DNA from: JAXMBN01 sp046349875
GTDB lineage: Bacteria > Planctomycetota > Planctomycetia > Pirellulales > Pirellulaceae
DNA length: 64,000 nt
Assembly: GCA_046349875.1 (NCBI GenBank)
Contig: JAXMBN010000018.1
Coordinates: forward strand, 60,905 to 124,904
Direction of reading: 5' to 3'
Below are positions 1 to 10,557 of the stretch, in pieces. The number at the start of each line of letters is the position of its first letter. The stretch's first letter is position 1. The notes under the pieces are model-generated. The model saw nothing but the letters and a program-made list of their open reading frames with translations, did no database searches and was not told the DNA's origin. The position numbers and the translations under genes are program-made.

Positions 1-1
1 C

Positions 2-1823
2 AATGATAATGGGCCGTTGCATCCCGTATCGCCAGACTTCCCTGCGTTACCCTGGTATGAAAATGAGCAAGTGACGGAACTCGATCCCGATCAATCGTCG
101 TTCACGCATCGCATCACCAATCGCTGCGTCGAGTTCATTCGCCAACACCGACAACAGCCCTTCTTTCTCTATGTACCCCACATCATGCCTCACGTTCCGA
201 TTTTTGCATCGGAATCCTTTCGAGGTAAGAGTAAAGCAGGACTCTACGGAGACGTTGTCGAAGAATTGGATGCGTCGATCGGACAGATCGTCGACGTGAT
301 CGAGGAATTGGGGTTATCCGAAAACACGCTGATTCTCTTTGCCTCTGACAACGGCCCGTTTCTCAGCTATGGAGAACACGCCGGATCAGCCGGAAAGCTA
401 CGCGAAGGAAAGCTCACCTGTTATGAAGGTGGAATGCGCGTACCTGCGATTGCGCGATGGAAAGGTCGAATCGCATCGGGCAAGACGAGTCAGGCCATGA
501 TCTCCACCATCGACCTTTATGCAACGCTTGGAAAACTGATCGGTGCCCAGTTACCGGACAAGAAACGCGATAGTCTCGAACTCCTCCCAGTGTTACTCGG
601 CGATGAACTCGAGCGTGGAAGACCGCAATATTGGTACTACGCAGGGGAAGAGTTGCAAGCGGTCCGCGATCGTCGCTGGAAGCTGCATCTTCCCCATCGC
701 TATCTCACCGTGGCTGGCCCACCGGGGGTCGGTGGCAAACCCTCGATGCATGGTCGAGGGAATCCGCAATCGATCGAGCAATCGGGAATCTATGGCATCG
801 CCAGTCGCCATGGGTACCGCGTTGAATCGACCGAACTTGCTCTTTACGATTTGAATCAAGATCCATCAGAGCGAGAGAATGTCGCGCATCTTCACCCCGA
901 TATTGTCGCGCGATTGACGAAGATGGCTGAGGAAGCTCGAAGGGATCTGGGAGACTCCATCACGCAGGTCACGCCTACCCATGCTCGCGCGGCAGGCGAT
1001 GTGCGTCCTCGACTTCCAGAAGGTGTACGCGTGGTTTCCAATCGCACCTACGCAACTCGCAAGACCGGCGCGCTGTTGCTCGATCTTTATCTTCCTCAAA
1101 AACCATCATCATCTTCGTTACCCACCGTCGTTTGGATGCATGGCGGTGGTTGGGCTTCTGGCGCAAAAGAAAACTGCCCTTGGACTTGGCTGCCATCCGA
1201 AGGATTCCGCAGTGGCATCGATCGATTATCGTTTGTCCCATGTCGCGAAGTGGCCATCGCAACTAGAGGATGGACGCGATGCCGTGCGTTGGTTGCAAGA
1301 GCATGCGGCCGAGTATGGTTTGAATCCCCAAGCTTTCGCTATGGGCGGTGGATCGGCAGGCGGACATCTAGCAGCTTTGGTTGGGATGGTATCCCCCAAG
1401 AACTCGGACCGACGCGCTCCAACCATTCAAGCCGTGATCGATATGTATGGTCCCACCGATTTGTTGACCATGCCTGCAAATGTTCCTGGACCTACGAATC
1501 CATTAGACAAATTGGCGATCACCAATGGTGCCAAGCTTCTTGGCGGTGTGGTCACTCAGCATCCAGATATGGCTCGCGATGCAAGCCCGATCTACCATGT
1601 GCGTCCAGGTCTTCCACCCTTTCTGATTCTGCACGGATCAGAGGATACCCAAGTTCCTTCGGATCAAAGCATGCGGTTGCATCAAAAATTGAAGGGCGAA
1701 GGGGTCGAAAGCTCAATCAAGATTATCGCAGGTGCAGGACATGGTGGCCAAGAATTCGACCAAAGCGAAACTCGCCAATCCATTCTCGCATTCCTACGCA
1801 AACATCTAAAACCGGGCAAATAG
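2..1823 (+). CDS. Sulfatase fused to BD-FAE-type alpha/beta hydrolase, 5' truncated and frameshifted
   Basis: The gene enters from the left edge; its start and catalytic Cys/Ser motif are outside the window. The first part is the C-terminal half of a secreted-type arylsulfatase: FFLYVPHIMPHVP, then SDNGP and a GGMRVP segment typical of the family, followed by the usual tail. From about position 1010 an esterase domain starts (HGGGW oxyanion motif), which continues after a frame change as GGGSAGG (nucleophile elbow), HGSEDTQVP (acid) and AGAGHGG (histidine). Removing one C at 1207-1208 joins the two frames so that SEGF runs into AVASIDYRLS. As given, the first frame runs out of frame to 1882. 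Sulfatase-esterase fusions are known in planctomycetes and suit sulfated, acetylated glycans. The shift is either a sequencing error or a recent mutation. Confidence 0.8.
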
Positions 1824-1972
1824 CGGCCCAATTTGTTAGGAGTAGCACCCCAAGGCCGAGCGGTATCTCCGATTCATGTTGATTCCCGTGGGGCGATCAG
1901 CCACAATGAAGGAATCGCCTACGATAGCGCATCATGTTCATGATCGCTCCCACCTCCTGTCGAAAGCAAACC

Positions 1973-4585
1973 ATGTCCCGCCTTGCCTTGGCTTGCATCC
2001 TTCTGCTCGCTGGCTTCGAATCGCCGCTTCTCGCAAGCGATGCCGTTTCGTTTGAACGAACCATTCGACCCATACTCAAGCAGCACTGTTGGCATTGCCA
2101 TGGGGAAGAAGCCAAGTTGGAAGGGGGCCTCGATACACGGCTCGCACGGTCGCTTCGAATGGGAGGCGAATCTGGCCCGGCTTTGCAACCCGGCAATCAT
2201 GCTGCGAGCCTTTTGATTGAAAAGATCGAATCGGGTGAAATGCCTCCTGGAGAGAAAAAGGTTTCACCAACCCAATTGGAAGCTCTAAAACTCTGGATCG
2301 ATCAGGGAGCAGAGGTTCAAGGAAATGAACCCGAGTCATTGCCAGTGGGTGAAGTCATTCTTCAAAGCGATCGCGATCACTGGGCCTTTCGACCTATCGC
2401 GAGGGCTCCCTATCCCGAGACAGAGCATCAAGCCCGATGGAAGACGGGCATCGATCCATTTCTATTGTCGAAACTGGAAACGCGAGGACTTCATTATGGC
2501 CCCGAGGCGTCTCGCGCGATGCTGGTGCGACGGGTCTTTATGGATCTTATCGGTTTGCCACCAAGACCTGACGAACTAGAGGATGCCCTTACCGATGAAT
2601 CTCCTGATTGGTATGAACAACTGATCGATCGCCTATTGAGTTCGCCAGCCTACGGCGAACGTTGGGGACGACATTGGCTCGATATCGCGGGCTATGCCGA
2701 TAGCAATGGCTACACCGAAAAGGATTCGGTTCGCAAATGGGCATGGCGCTATCGTGACTATGTGATACAGAGTCTCAACAACGACAAGCCATGGAACCAG
2801 TTCATCATCGAACAGTTGGCCGGCGATGAACTCATCGAATCCTCGCACGACAATCTCTCGCCCGAGCAAGCAGACAAGTTGATTGCGACTGGGTTCTTGC
2901 GCATGGTGCCTGATGGTACGGGGGATGGAGGTGTCGATATGGCGCTGGCATGCAATGAAGTGGTCGCCGAAAACATCAAAGTCGTATCCAGTTCCCTGCT
3001 TGGCTTAACGGTTGGATGCGCACAATGCCACTCGCATCGCTACGATCCGATATCGCAAGCGGACTACTATCGCTTTCGCGCTATCTTTGAACCCGCTCTC
3101 AACGTAAAGAATTGGAAGAAACCCGACCAACGATTGATCTCTTTGTGGTCCAAGGCTATTCAAGAGGAGTCCGCGCGTGTCGAGAAGGAGCTCAAGGAAG
3201 TGGCGGACAATCGCAAGAAAGAATTGGAAGCCTTGGTTGAGGATACCTTTGAAAAGGAATTGGCTAAACTTCCAGAGGAAATACGCGAGCCAGCTCGCAA
3301 AGCAAGAATGACAAAGGCAGCTGAACAAACGGATGAGCAGAAAGAACTGATCAAACAGTACCCTTTTCTCAACGTCGATACCGGCTCGGTCTATCTCTAT
3401 CTCCCCGATCGATTGAATGGCTTCAATAAGAAGTGGGAGCAAGCCACCGAAGAAGTTCAAAAGAAGCGACCTCGAGAAGATAGGGTGCATGCCTTGTGGG
3501 AACCACCCCAAGATCAAGTTGCCCCTCCCGATACGTTCGTGTTCTATCGTGGGGATCACCAGTCTCCTCGCGACAAGGTATTGCCAGCGGAACTCTCCAT
3601 TCTGAATCCTGAAGGAAAAGCGATCGACTCACGCGATGGGAAACGATCTACCGGCCGTAGATTGGCTTATGCCCAGCGTTTGACCTCGGGAAGCCATCCG
3701 TTAGTGGGTCGCGTTTTGGTCAATCGATTTTGGATGCATCACTTTGGGCGTGGGCTCGTTGCGAACCCCACGGACTTCGGATTGGCCAGCAAGGGGCCGT
3801 CGCATCCCGAATTGCTGGATTGGATTGCAGATGAGTTTGTGCGACAAGATTGGAGCCTCAAGCAACTTCATCGCACGATTCTCCTATCTTCGGCCTATCG
3901 GCAAACATCGGAGAGTCGCAAAGAGTTGGAAGAGGTCGATCCTAACAACGAATTATTAGGAAGAATGCCTCTTCGTCGATTAGAAGCCGAAACGGTGCGT
4001 GATGCTGTGCTCTACGCGAGTGGCCGATTGTCGACGAAGCGGGGAGGACCACCCATCGAAGTTTCGCCGGACGAGGTCGGGCAGTTCGTAATCGCGGTGG
4101 ACACGCGTGATTCGGCCGGCCGTCCCTCGGGCAAGAAGATCGATCTCCAGGGCGAGGAGTTGCGTCGAAGCATTTATGTGCAGGTTCGACGATCGATGCC
4201 GCTGAGCGTACTGGAGCCCTTCGACAGTCCCGTAATGACGCCGAACTGCGGTCAACGTTCCAATTCGACCGTAGCCACGCAATCGTTGATGCTCATGAAT
4301 CATGAGTTCCTGATCGATCAATCGAAGGCGCTGGCGATTGCAGTCGAACAAGCCATTCCATCAACCGAGTTGAAAGCCCGCATTCGTCTGTGCTGGCAAC
4401 AAGCTTTGGCTCGCGAGCCAAGTTCTGCAGAGCTCGAACGAGCCGAAGGGTTTTTGCTTGGTCGAGATCAACCTACCACCGAGGAAGAAAAGACCAAGTC
4501 ATCGTCGACCGAGGCCATGCAGCAACGATTGACTCAGTACTGCCATGCCCTTTTCTGCTCGAACCCATTTCTGTACGTGGAGTAA
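1973..4585 (+). CDS. PSCyt1-DUF1549-DUF1553 cytochrome-like protein
   Basis: A secreted protein of about 870 residues from ATG 1973, where a clean signal peptide begins (MSRLALACILLLAGF); an upstream ATG at 1934 would add 13 residues ahead of the signal. Domain order: planctomycete cytochrome c domain PSCyt1 with a haem site CWHCHG near residue 35, PSCyt2/DUF1549 with a second CxxCH (GCAQCHSHRYDP), a charged Lys/Glu-rich coiled-coil-like stretch, then PSD1/DUF1553 to the C-terminus. The family is highly expanded in Planctomycetes and generally sits beside a DUF1501 gene, as here (5 bp gap). The molecular role is unproven; a periplasmic electron-transfer function linked to polymer degradation is commonly proposed. 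Confidence 0.92.
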   Translation: MSRLALACILLLAGFESPLLASDAVSFERTIRPILKQHCWHCHGEEAKLEGGLDTRLARSLRMGGESGPALQPGNHAASLLIEKIESGEMPPGEKKVSPTQLEALKLWIDQGAEVQGNEPESLPVGEVILQSDRDHWAFRPIARAPYPETEHQARWKTGIDPFLLSKLETRGLHYGPEASRAMLVRRVFMDLIGLPPRPDELEDALTDESPDWYEQLIDRLLSSPAYGERWGRHWLDIAGYADSNGYTEKDSVRKWAWRYRDYVIQSLNNDKPWNQFIIEQLAGDELIESSHDNLSPEQADKLIATGFLRMVPDGTGDGGVDMALACNEVVAENIKVVSSSLLGLTVGCAQCHSHRYDPISQADYYRFRAIFEPALNVKNWKKPDQRLISLWSKAIQEESARVEKELKEVADNRKKELEALVEDTFEKELAKLPEEIREPARKARMTKAAEQTDEQKELIKQYPFLNVDTGSVYLYLPDRLNGFNKKWEQATEEVQKKRPREDRVHALWEPPQDQVAPPDTFVFYRGDHQSPRDKVLPAELSILNPEGKAIDSRDGKRSTGRRLAYAQRLTSGSHPLVGRVLVNRFWMHHFGRGLVANPTDFGLASKGPSHPELLDWIADEFVRQDWSLKQLHRTILLSSAYRQTSESRKELEEVDPNNELLGRMPLRRLEAETVRDAVLYASGRLSTKRGGPPIEVSPDEVGQFVIAVDTRDSAGRPSGKKIDLQGEELRRSIYVQVRRSMPLSVLEPFDSPVMTPNCGQRSNSTVATQSLMLMNHEFLIDQSKALAIAVEQAIPSTELKARIRLCWQQALAREPSSAELERAEGFLLGRDQPTTEEEKTKSSSTEAMQQRLTQYCHALFCSNPFLYVE

Positions 4586-4590
4586 ATGCG

Positions 4591-6018
4591 ATGTCCTTGC
4601 ACCAACGACGACATTTTCTCCTTCAAGGATCGTATGGCATCGGTGGACTTGCGCTGGCATGGTTGATGCAGCGTGAGGGATTGAGTTCGGATCCTCCGAA
4701 GCCCAAGATGGGGCAGCCGGTCTACGATGTGAAGCCCAAGCCGCCGGTACGGCCACCTCGGGCTACCGCGATGATATCCATGTTCATGCAAGGCGGCCCA
4801 AGCCACATCGATCTGTTCGATCCCAAACCGGAACTGGCCAAGCGGCATATGCAGACCTATACGGGTGACATCAAGTATGACAATGCTGCCGAGGCTAGTT
4901 CCAAACTCTTTGGTAGTCCGTGGAAATTTGCAAAGCATGGTCAATGCGGGATGGAGTTGAGCGAACTACTGCCGAACTTGGCCAAAGTGGCGGATGACAT
5001 CTGCCTCATCCGGTCGATGCACACCGGAGTCAGTAATCATGGTCAATCCATCAACGCCATGAACACTGGAAATATCGGAAACGGCCGTCCTTCGCTCGGA
5101 TCTTGGTTCACTTATGCTTTGGGTTCAGAGAGCGACGAGTTACCAGCCTTTGTTATCTTGACCGATCCGACTGGTCTTCCTGTCCTGGGTGTCGAGAATT
5201 GGCAGAATGGTTGGTTGCCATCGCTTTATCAAGGCACGGTTGCTCGCCCTCAAGAACCCCGCATCCTCAATCTAGATCCACCCAAAGATTGGCAGCCCCA
5301 CCAACAGCGAGACTTTTTAGCGACGATTCAAGCTATCAATCGCGAACATCTGCAACGCTATCCGAACGAACAAGATCTGGCGGCTCGCATTCAAAGTTAT
5401 GAGTTGGCTGCCAAGATGCAAACTGCTGCTAAGGAAGCCTTTGATCTGTCCCAGGAATCGGAAGCCACGCGTCGCTTGTATGGGCTCGATCAACCCGCAA
5501 CCAAGGACTACGGATCACGATGTTTGATTGCAAGGCGATTGGTGGAACGTGGAGTGCGATTTGTGCAGATCCACACAGGGAATCAAACATGGGACCATCA
5601 CGGCAACATTCAAAAGGGATTGCCTGCAGTTTGTCAAAAGACCGATCAAGGAGCGGCGGCATTGGTTGCTGACCTTAAGCAACGCGGACTGCTTGATACA
5701 ACGCTTGTGCACTGGGGTGGCGAGATGGGGCGATTGCCGGTGATTCAAAATGAAAAGAGTATCGGCCGTGACCACAATACCTTTGGATTTAGCATGTGGT
5801 TGGCTGGCGGAGGTATTCGCGGAGGTTATGTGCATGGCGCCACTGATGAATTGGGCCATAAAGCGGTAGAGAATGTCGTCAATCATTTTGATTATCATGC
5901 GACGTTGCAACATCTCTTTGGAATCGATCCCAAGTCTTGGGAGTTCACTCGGACCACCGGTACCGGCAAGCTGATCGAAGCCACGCAAGCCAAAATTGTC
6001 CAAGAACTATTGGCTTAG
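4591..6018 (+). CDS. DUF1501 family protein
   Basis: 475 residues from ATG 4591, five bases after the stop of the DUF1549/DUF1553 gene, so the two are probably co-transcribed. The N-terminus carries a twin-arginine-like leader (RRHFLLQG followed by a hydrophobic stretch). The body has the DUF1501 hallmarks: FMQGGPSHIDLFDPKP, HTGVSNHGQSINAMNTG, and a late VHWGGEMGR / GRDHN segment resembling the alkaline-phosphatase-like fold. Long in-frame extension upstream of 4591 overlaps the previous gene and is not likely translated. DUF1501 proteins accompany DUF1549/DUF1553 proteins throughout the phylum; their substrate is unknown. Confidence 0.92.
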   Translation: MSLHQRRHFLLQGSYGIGGLALAWLMQREGLSSDPPKPKMGQPVYDVKPKPPVRPPRATAMISMFMQGGPSHIDLFDPKPELAKRHMQTYTGDIKYDNAAEASSKLFGSPWKFAKHGQCGMELSELLPNLAKVADDICLIRSMHTGVSNHGQSINAMNTGNIGNGRPSLGSWFTYALGSESDELPAFVILTDPTGLPVLGVENWQNGWLPSLYQGTVARPQEPRILNLDPPKDWQPHQQRDFLATIQAINREHLQRYPNEQDLAARIQSYELAAKMQTAAKEAFDLSQESEATRRLYGLDQPATKDYGSRCLIARRLVERGVRFVQIHTGNQTWDHHGNIQKGLPAVCQKTDQGAAALVADLKQRGLLDTTLVHWGGEMGRLPVIQNEKSIGRDHNTFGFSMWLAGGGIRGGYVHGATDELGHKAVENVVNHFDYHATLQHLFGIDPKSWEFTRTTGTGKLIEATQAKIVQELLA

Positions 6019-6070
6019 AAGATTGTTGATTGTGCGCGACAAGACGCCAGCCGTCAGTGTGTTTCTTTCC

Positions 6071-9000
6071 CTATTTTTTCTCGAATTTCTTTTCCAACCT
6101 CTTGGCAGACACAGGGATCTTTGTGCCCAACTGCTGAGCAAACAGCGAGACGCGAAACTCTTCAATCATCCAACGAGTTTCGATGGCATCCCCTTCCGGC
6201 CACGATTGCGTTGAAGGTACCTGTTGAGTTTGATAAAGCTTCCAAAACGCCTGTACCTCTTGATCGATGGCAGCGTCTTTGGAAGGGCCGATCGTCTTGA
6301 GGCGTTCCAATCGCGCGACGATGGCTTGGAGATACCGTGGATATTCTTTGAGCCAAGTCCACGGAGTGTGCAACAAGAACTCTTCGCGGAATAACTCCTG
6401 GAGCTGACTTCGAATCGATTCGAGGTTTGCCTTCCAAAGGCTAGGGGCTTTCTCTAGTCCGAGGGCCACCAAATGATATTGTTCTGCCAGCTTGGGCAAC
6501 CATTTGGCCAAGTCCTGTGCCGCCATCGAAATGGCTTGGACGCGTCCCACACGACGTAGTTCGAAATCGTCGCGGGTTCGGATGAGTGGCTTGTCATCCA
6601 CAAAAGCGATTCGAGCCATCAAGTCGCATAGAGCAGGTTGCAATCGGTCCGACGGAATCCGCGATGCCAATCTCAATTGGCACTGAGAAAAGTTGGGCAA
6701 GTGAACCACTTGGCTCCTCAATTCTCTTCGCTCCACCAAAGAAAAAAGCCGAATCAAGGCTGACTTCAGAAGGCGGTCTGCTTCCTCTTTGCGATCGACA
6801 ATCTCCGTCCGCACTCCTTCTCCATCGATGATCAAAGTCGGATGTACGGTGACGCGGATGCCGCGACGTTTGAGTTCAATGGACTCGGGCAGTTCTTCGA
6901 TATCCCATTGCGTCATCTTGCTGCGCTGCCAACTCTCGTCAGCCACTTCGGACGTCGATTCGGAAACCACCACTGCTTGGTGCGAAGCAAGTTTCTGTTG
7001 AAGCGATTCTAGGTCGCGATCTTGCTCAACGACTTTGCCTTGATCATCGATCACTTCAAACTGAATTCTCAGGTGATCAGGCAGCTTGTCGACATGAAAG
7101 TCCGTAGACTTGATCGATTCACCTGCCTGCTTCGACAATACCTCGCAGACCGCTTCCCAGAAGGGGCGATCTTTCCAAGGGGACAGTTGAAGCGTTGATG
7201 CCACGACCTTGGCCGTGTCGGGTGCCGGGACAAGATTGCGGCGAAGGTTCTTGGGCAATGCTCGAATCAGATAGAGTACTTTTTCTTCAAGCAACCCTGG
7301 CACAAGCCACTCGAACGACTGTTGATCCAATTGCGCGAGAGCTACTTGAGGAACTTGGACATGAATGCCATCTTGATGTCCACCAGGTTCAAATCGATAG
7401 CTCAGAGGCAATCGCATGGTTCCTACATGCAAATAATCGGGGAAGGCTTCCGTTGCGGATTGGCGATCGAAGTCTGCGACGAGATCTTCCCAGCGAAAGA
7501 AGATGGGATGATCCTTCTTGAGAGATCGATCCCACTTTTCCAGCGAGGTACGATCGACCACCGTTTGAGGAAGGTGTTGTTCGTAGAATTGGTGGAGACG
7601 ATACGTATCTGCGACAAAGTCGCGACGTCGTGTTCGATGCGCCCACTCTTGCAAATCTGCAAGTTGTTGTTGATTGTGTCGATAAAAGGCAGCTCGACTA
7701 ACGAGTTGCTGTTCGGCCAAGCCCTCTTCGATCAACAATTTGCGAGCCATCGCTGGATCGATCGGAGCCAATGGGACCTGCGTGCGAGCGACCACCGGAA
7801 GCCCAAACAAGGTCGCTTTCCGATAGACCATCGCTGATCCATGCTTGCGACTGAAATGAGGCTGCTCGTAGGACGACTTGAGCAAATGAGAAGCTCGCGG
7901 TTCAATCCATTCGCGATCGATGGCTGCGACCACTCGGCCATAGCGTTGATGGGTCTCTACAATTTCTGCGGCCACGATCCACTTGGGGCGTGATTGTTTG
8001 AGACCCGATCCTGGCCAGATCGAAAAATCGATTCCCCCTGCCCCTTTGTACTTCTTCTCTTCTTCGAGCATCGCGACGCCAGACCAGAGACCCGCGAGGA
8101 GACTCAGATGGATTGCGTCATAGCCTGAAGGAAAGATCTTCTTCACAGGCTCCTGCGCATCCTTCGTGGCAATGGGTGCTTCCCACTGCTGAACCAAGTG
8201 TTTGCGCGGGGGGAGTTTCCATGAGCCAGATCTTCCTTGATGCTCGGCCATCATCTCCATTAGTTGACGATGCACATCGGCCCATTCGCGAAGCCGTGGT
8301 AGCGACAAAAAGTGTTCGCGGCACGCCTTTTCGAGTCGGCTCCGTCCTAGCTCTTCCTTCAAGCGATGATAAAAATCCCATACGCGAAGGAGGCTAAGAA
8401 AATCACTGTGAGGATCGAGAAACTTTGGGTGCGCTTGATCGGCCGCTTGCTGCTTTTCGGCAGGACGCATCCGCGGATCTTGAACTTCCAGTCCCGATGC
8501 GATGATCAAGACATCGGCTAGACATCCATTCTTCTCTGCCTCGATCAACATGCGACCAATGCGCGGATCGACAGGCCACCTACCTAATCGCTTGCCGATT
8601 TCGGTGAGTCGATCTTCGCTATCGAGCGCATTGATCTCGCGAAGAGTGGCCATTCCATCGCGGATCATCTCGGGCCGCGGGGGATCGAGCAGAGGCATTT
8701 GCTCTAGATCGCCAACGCCAAGCAATCTTGTTTGGAGAATGGCGGATGCCAGATTGGTGCGTCGAATTTCCGGCGTGGTGAATCGAGCCCGACCTGCATA
8801 ATCGGACTCGCTAAAGAGCCGGATGCAAATACCAGGACCCAATCGTCCGCACCGACCAGCGCGTTGGTCGGCCGAGGCCTGTGATACCGCTTCGATAGGA
8901 AGGCGTTGAACTTTGCTGCGAGGCGTACCGACTGATACGGAAGCCGTCCCTAGGTCGATGACATAGCGAATCAGGTACGGTTAACGACGATTCGGCCACG

Positions 9001-10058
9001 TTGGTTGCGAGCACGATACGGCGATGTCGATGCGGTTGAAAGATCTTCTGTTGTTCTGCCTCAGTCAACCGCGAATACAAAGGGAGAATCTCGTTGCGCT
9101 CGAGCATGCCCGATCGCGTGAGATGGCCGCGAAGATGGCGAGCTGCATCGCGGATATCGCGTTCGCTCGGGAGAAAGGTCAGGATATCCCCTCCCCCTTC
9201 GTCGCTTAATTCATCGACGGCCTGGCACATGCGCGATAGCCAATCATTCTCTTCGGATACCTCGACGGTATCAGCGCCTCGATAGCGAATCTCAACCGGA
9301 TAGGTCCGCCCTTCAATCAGGAAGATAGGAGCAGGCTGATCGACCGTTCCAAAATGTTCCGCGAATCGTTCGGCATCGATGGTAGCACTCGTGATGATCA
9401 GCTTGAGATCGCGACGCTTGCGCAGTAACTCATGCAAATACGCTAACAGCAGATCGATGTTTAAGGAACGCTCGTGCGCCTCATCGATGATGATTGCATC
9501 GTAGGCATCCAAAAAGTGGTCGCGTTGAATCTCGGAAAGAAGCACACCGTCGGTCATGAGTTTGACCAGGGTGTTGGGTTGCGTTCGATCGTTGAATCGG
9601 ATCTTAAAGCCAACCCATTCACCGACTTTCGTTTCGAGCTCATCCGCTAAACGATTCGCAATCGACCTCGCTGCCAGACGCCGAGGCTGCGTGTGGCCAA
9701 TCATCGCTTTGCGACCGAGACCTGCCTCGAGACAAATCTTGGGAAGCTGAGTGCTTTTTCCCGAACCCGTTTCACCACAGACGACGAGAACTTGATGTTC
9801 TTGAAGGGCTTGAATCAGCGTTTCACGATGAGCTGAAATCGGAAGTTCGGGGTCGTAATGAAGGGTTGGATTTGCGGCTTCTCGCAACGATCGACGTTGA
9901 ATTGATTCCTGCAGTGCATGGAGGAAGCGATCGGTATCGCGTTGACGATGCGCCGAGTCCTGGGGCATGCGCTGGATCTTTTGCCAGATACGACGGAGCC
10001 GAAAGCGATCTGCCTGCCAAGCCAGTTCTAGTTGTGAATCGATGGTTTCCCGTTCCAT
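6071..10058 (-). CDS. hrpA: ATP-dependent RNA helicase HrpA, with one frameshift
   Basis: About 1329 codons from ATG 10058, matching the usual ~1300 residues of HrpA. The N-terminal portion has Walker A GETGSGKST, the DEAH box IIIDEAHERSLN, motif III SATI and LATNVAESSLTVP. The protein continues in another frame from IRYVIDLGTAS through QRAGRCGR, then the HA2/OB region and the long HrpA-specific C-terminal domain (DUF3418-like). The break is at 8972-8975, where CCT-G-ATT on the coding strand leaves one extra base (or two missing). All flanking motifs are intact, so this may be an assembly error; if real, it leaves a 400-residue ATPase fragment and a C-terminal fragment. HrpA acts on stalled ribosomes and RNA structures in other bacteria. 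Confidence 0.88.
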
Positions 10059-10304
10059 GCGTCGTCTTTAGTCATATCTCGAAGGCAAACTCTCTATTCT
10101 ACCTGCCCCGCCAACTTTCCAAATGGGGTCGAAAACTCGCCAGAAACCATGAAGACACAGAACTTCCTGCCGAGTTCATCGCAAAAAATCAATGGGATTC
10201 GGCAATCGATCGATTTCGTGTCCTCTTTTTCAGGTCGCAGCGCAATTATCAATGCCACATCACAAATTGAAACGTTCGTTTTGAAGTTGCGAGATTGAGT
10301 ATTT

Positions 10305-10420
10305 TCACAACCCGACGCGTAAGCGAGGGACCGACTTTTGCAATGTTTTTGGCCTGTCCGAAAGGTCCCTTGCTGACGCTTTGTGTCACAGGCGGATCCT
10401 CGCTGACGCTTCGTTGTGAA
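10305..10420. repeat. MITE-like palindromic intergenic element, copy B
   Basis: A 116-bp element with inverted ends: it begins TCACAACCCGACGCGT and ends ACGCTTCGTTGTGA. Its reverse complement aligns with the copy at 13719-13839, including an internal AAGCGTCAGCAAGGGA arm and a CAAAA.CA.TGCAAAA centre, and the similarity runs about 25 bp past the left end (GCAACTTCAAA). No coding capacity is evident. The rest of 10059-10557, between hrpA and the next gene, holds only this element and the fragment at 10485. Confidence 0.75.
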
Positions 10421-10484
10421 AATCAAGATAAAACAAGGCGTCACTGGATGCCGAATTTCAATGAGCGCACCCTCGATACTGACA

Positions 10485-10525
10485 ATTCGGGTTGTGATGT
10501 ATGTGGTCCCTTGCTTACGCGAGGA
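10485..10525. repeat. Partial copy of the same palindromic element
   Basis: Contains the arm end TTCGGGTTGTGA followed by GGTCCCTTGCTTACGCGAGG. These are the two halves of the terminal inverted repeat of the elements at 10305 and 13684, in a rearranged order. It lies just upstream of the ribosome binding site of the gene at 10558, so it is probably in that gene's leader. Confidence 0.55.
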
Positions 10526-10557
10526 ACGCCAGTTCCAAACACCATAAAGGAGGCATT

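Noticed and set aside
3005..3559. 184-codon antisense frame in the DUF1549/DUF1553 gene
   Set aside because: Lies inside the coiled-coil coding part of a well-supported gene; Leu/Phe-rich shadow of Lys/Glu codons.
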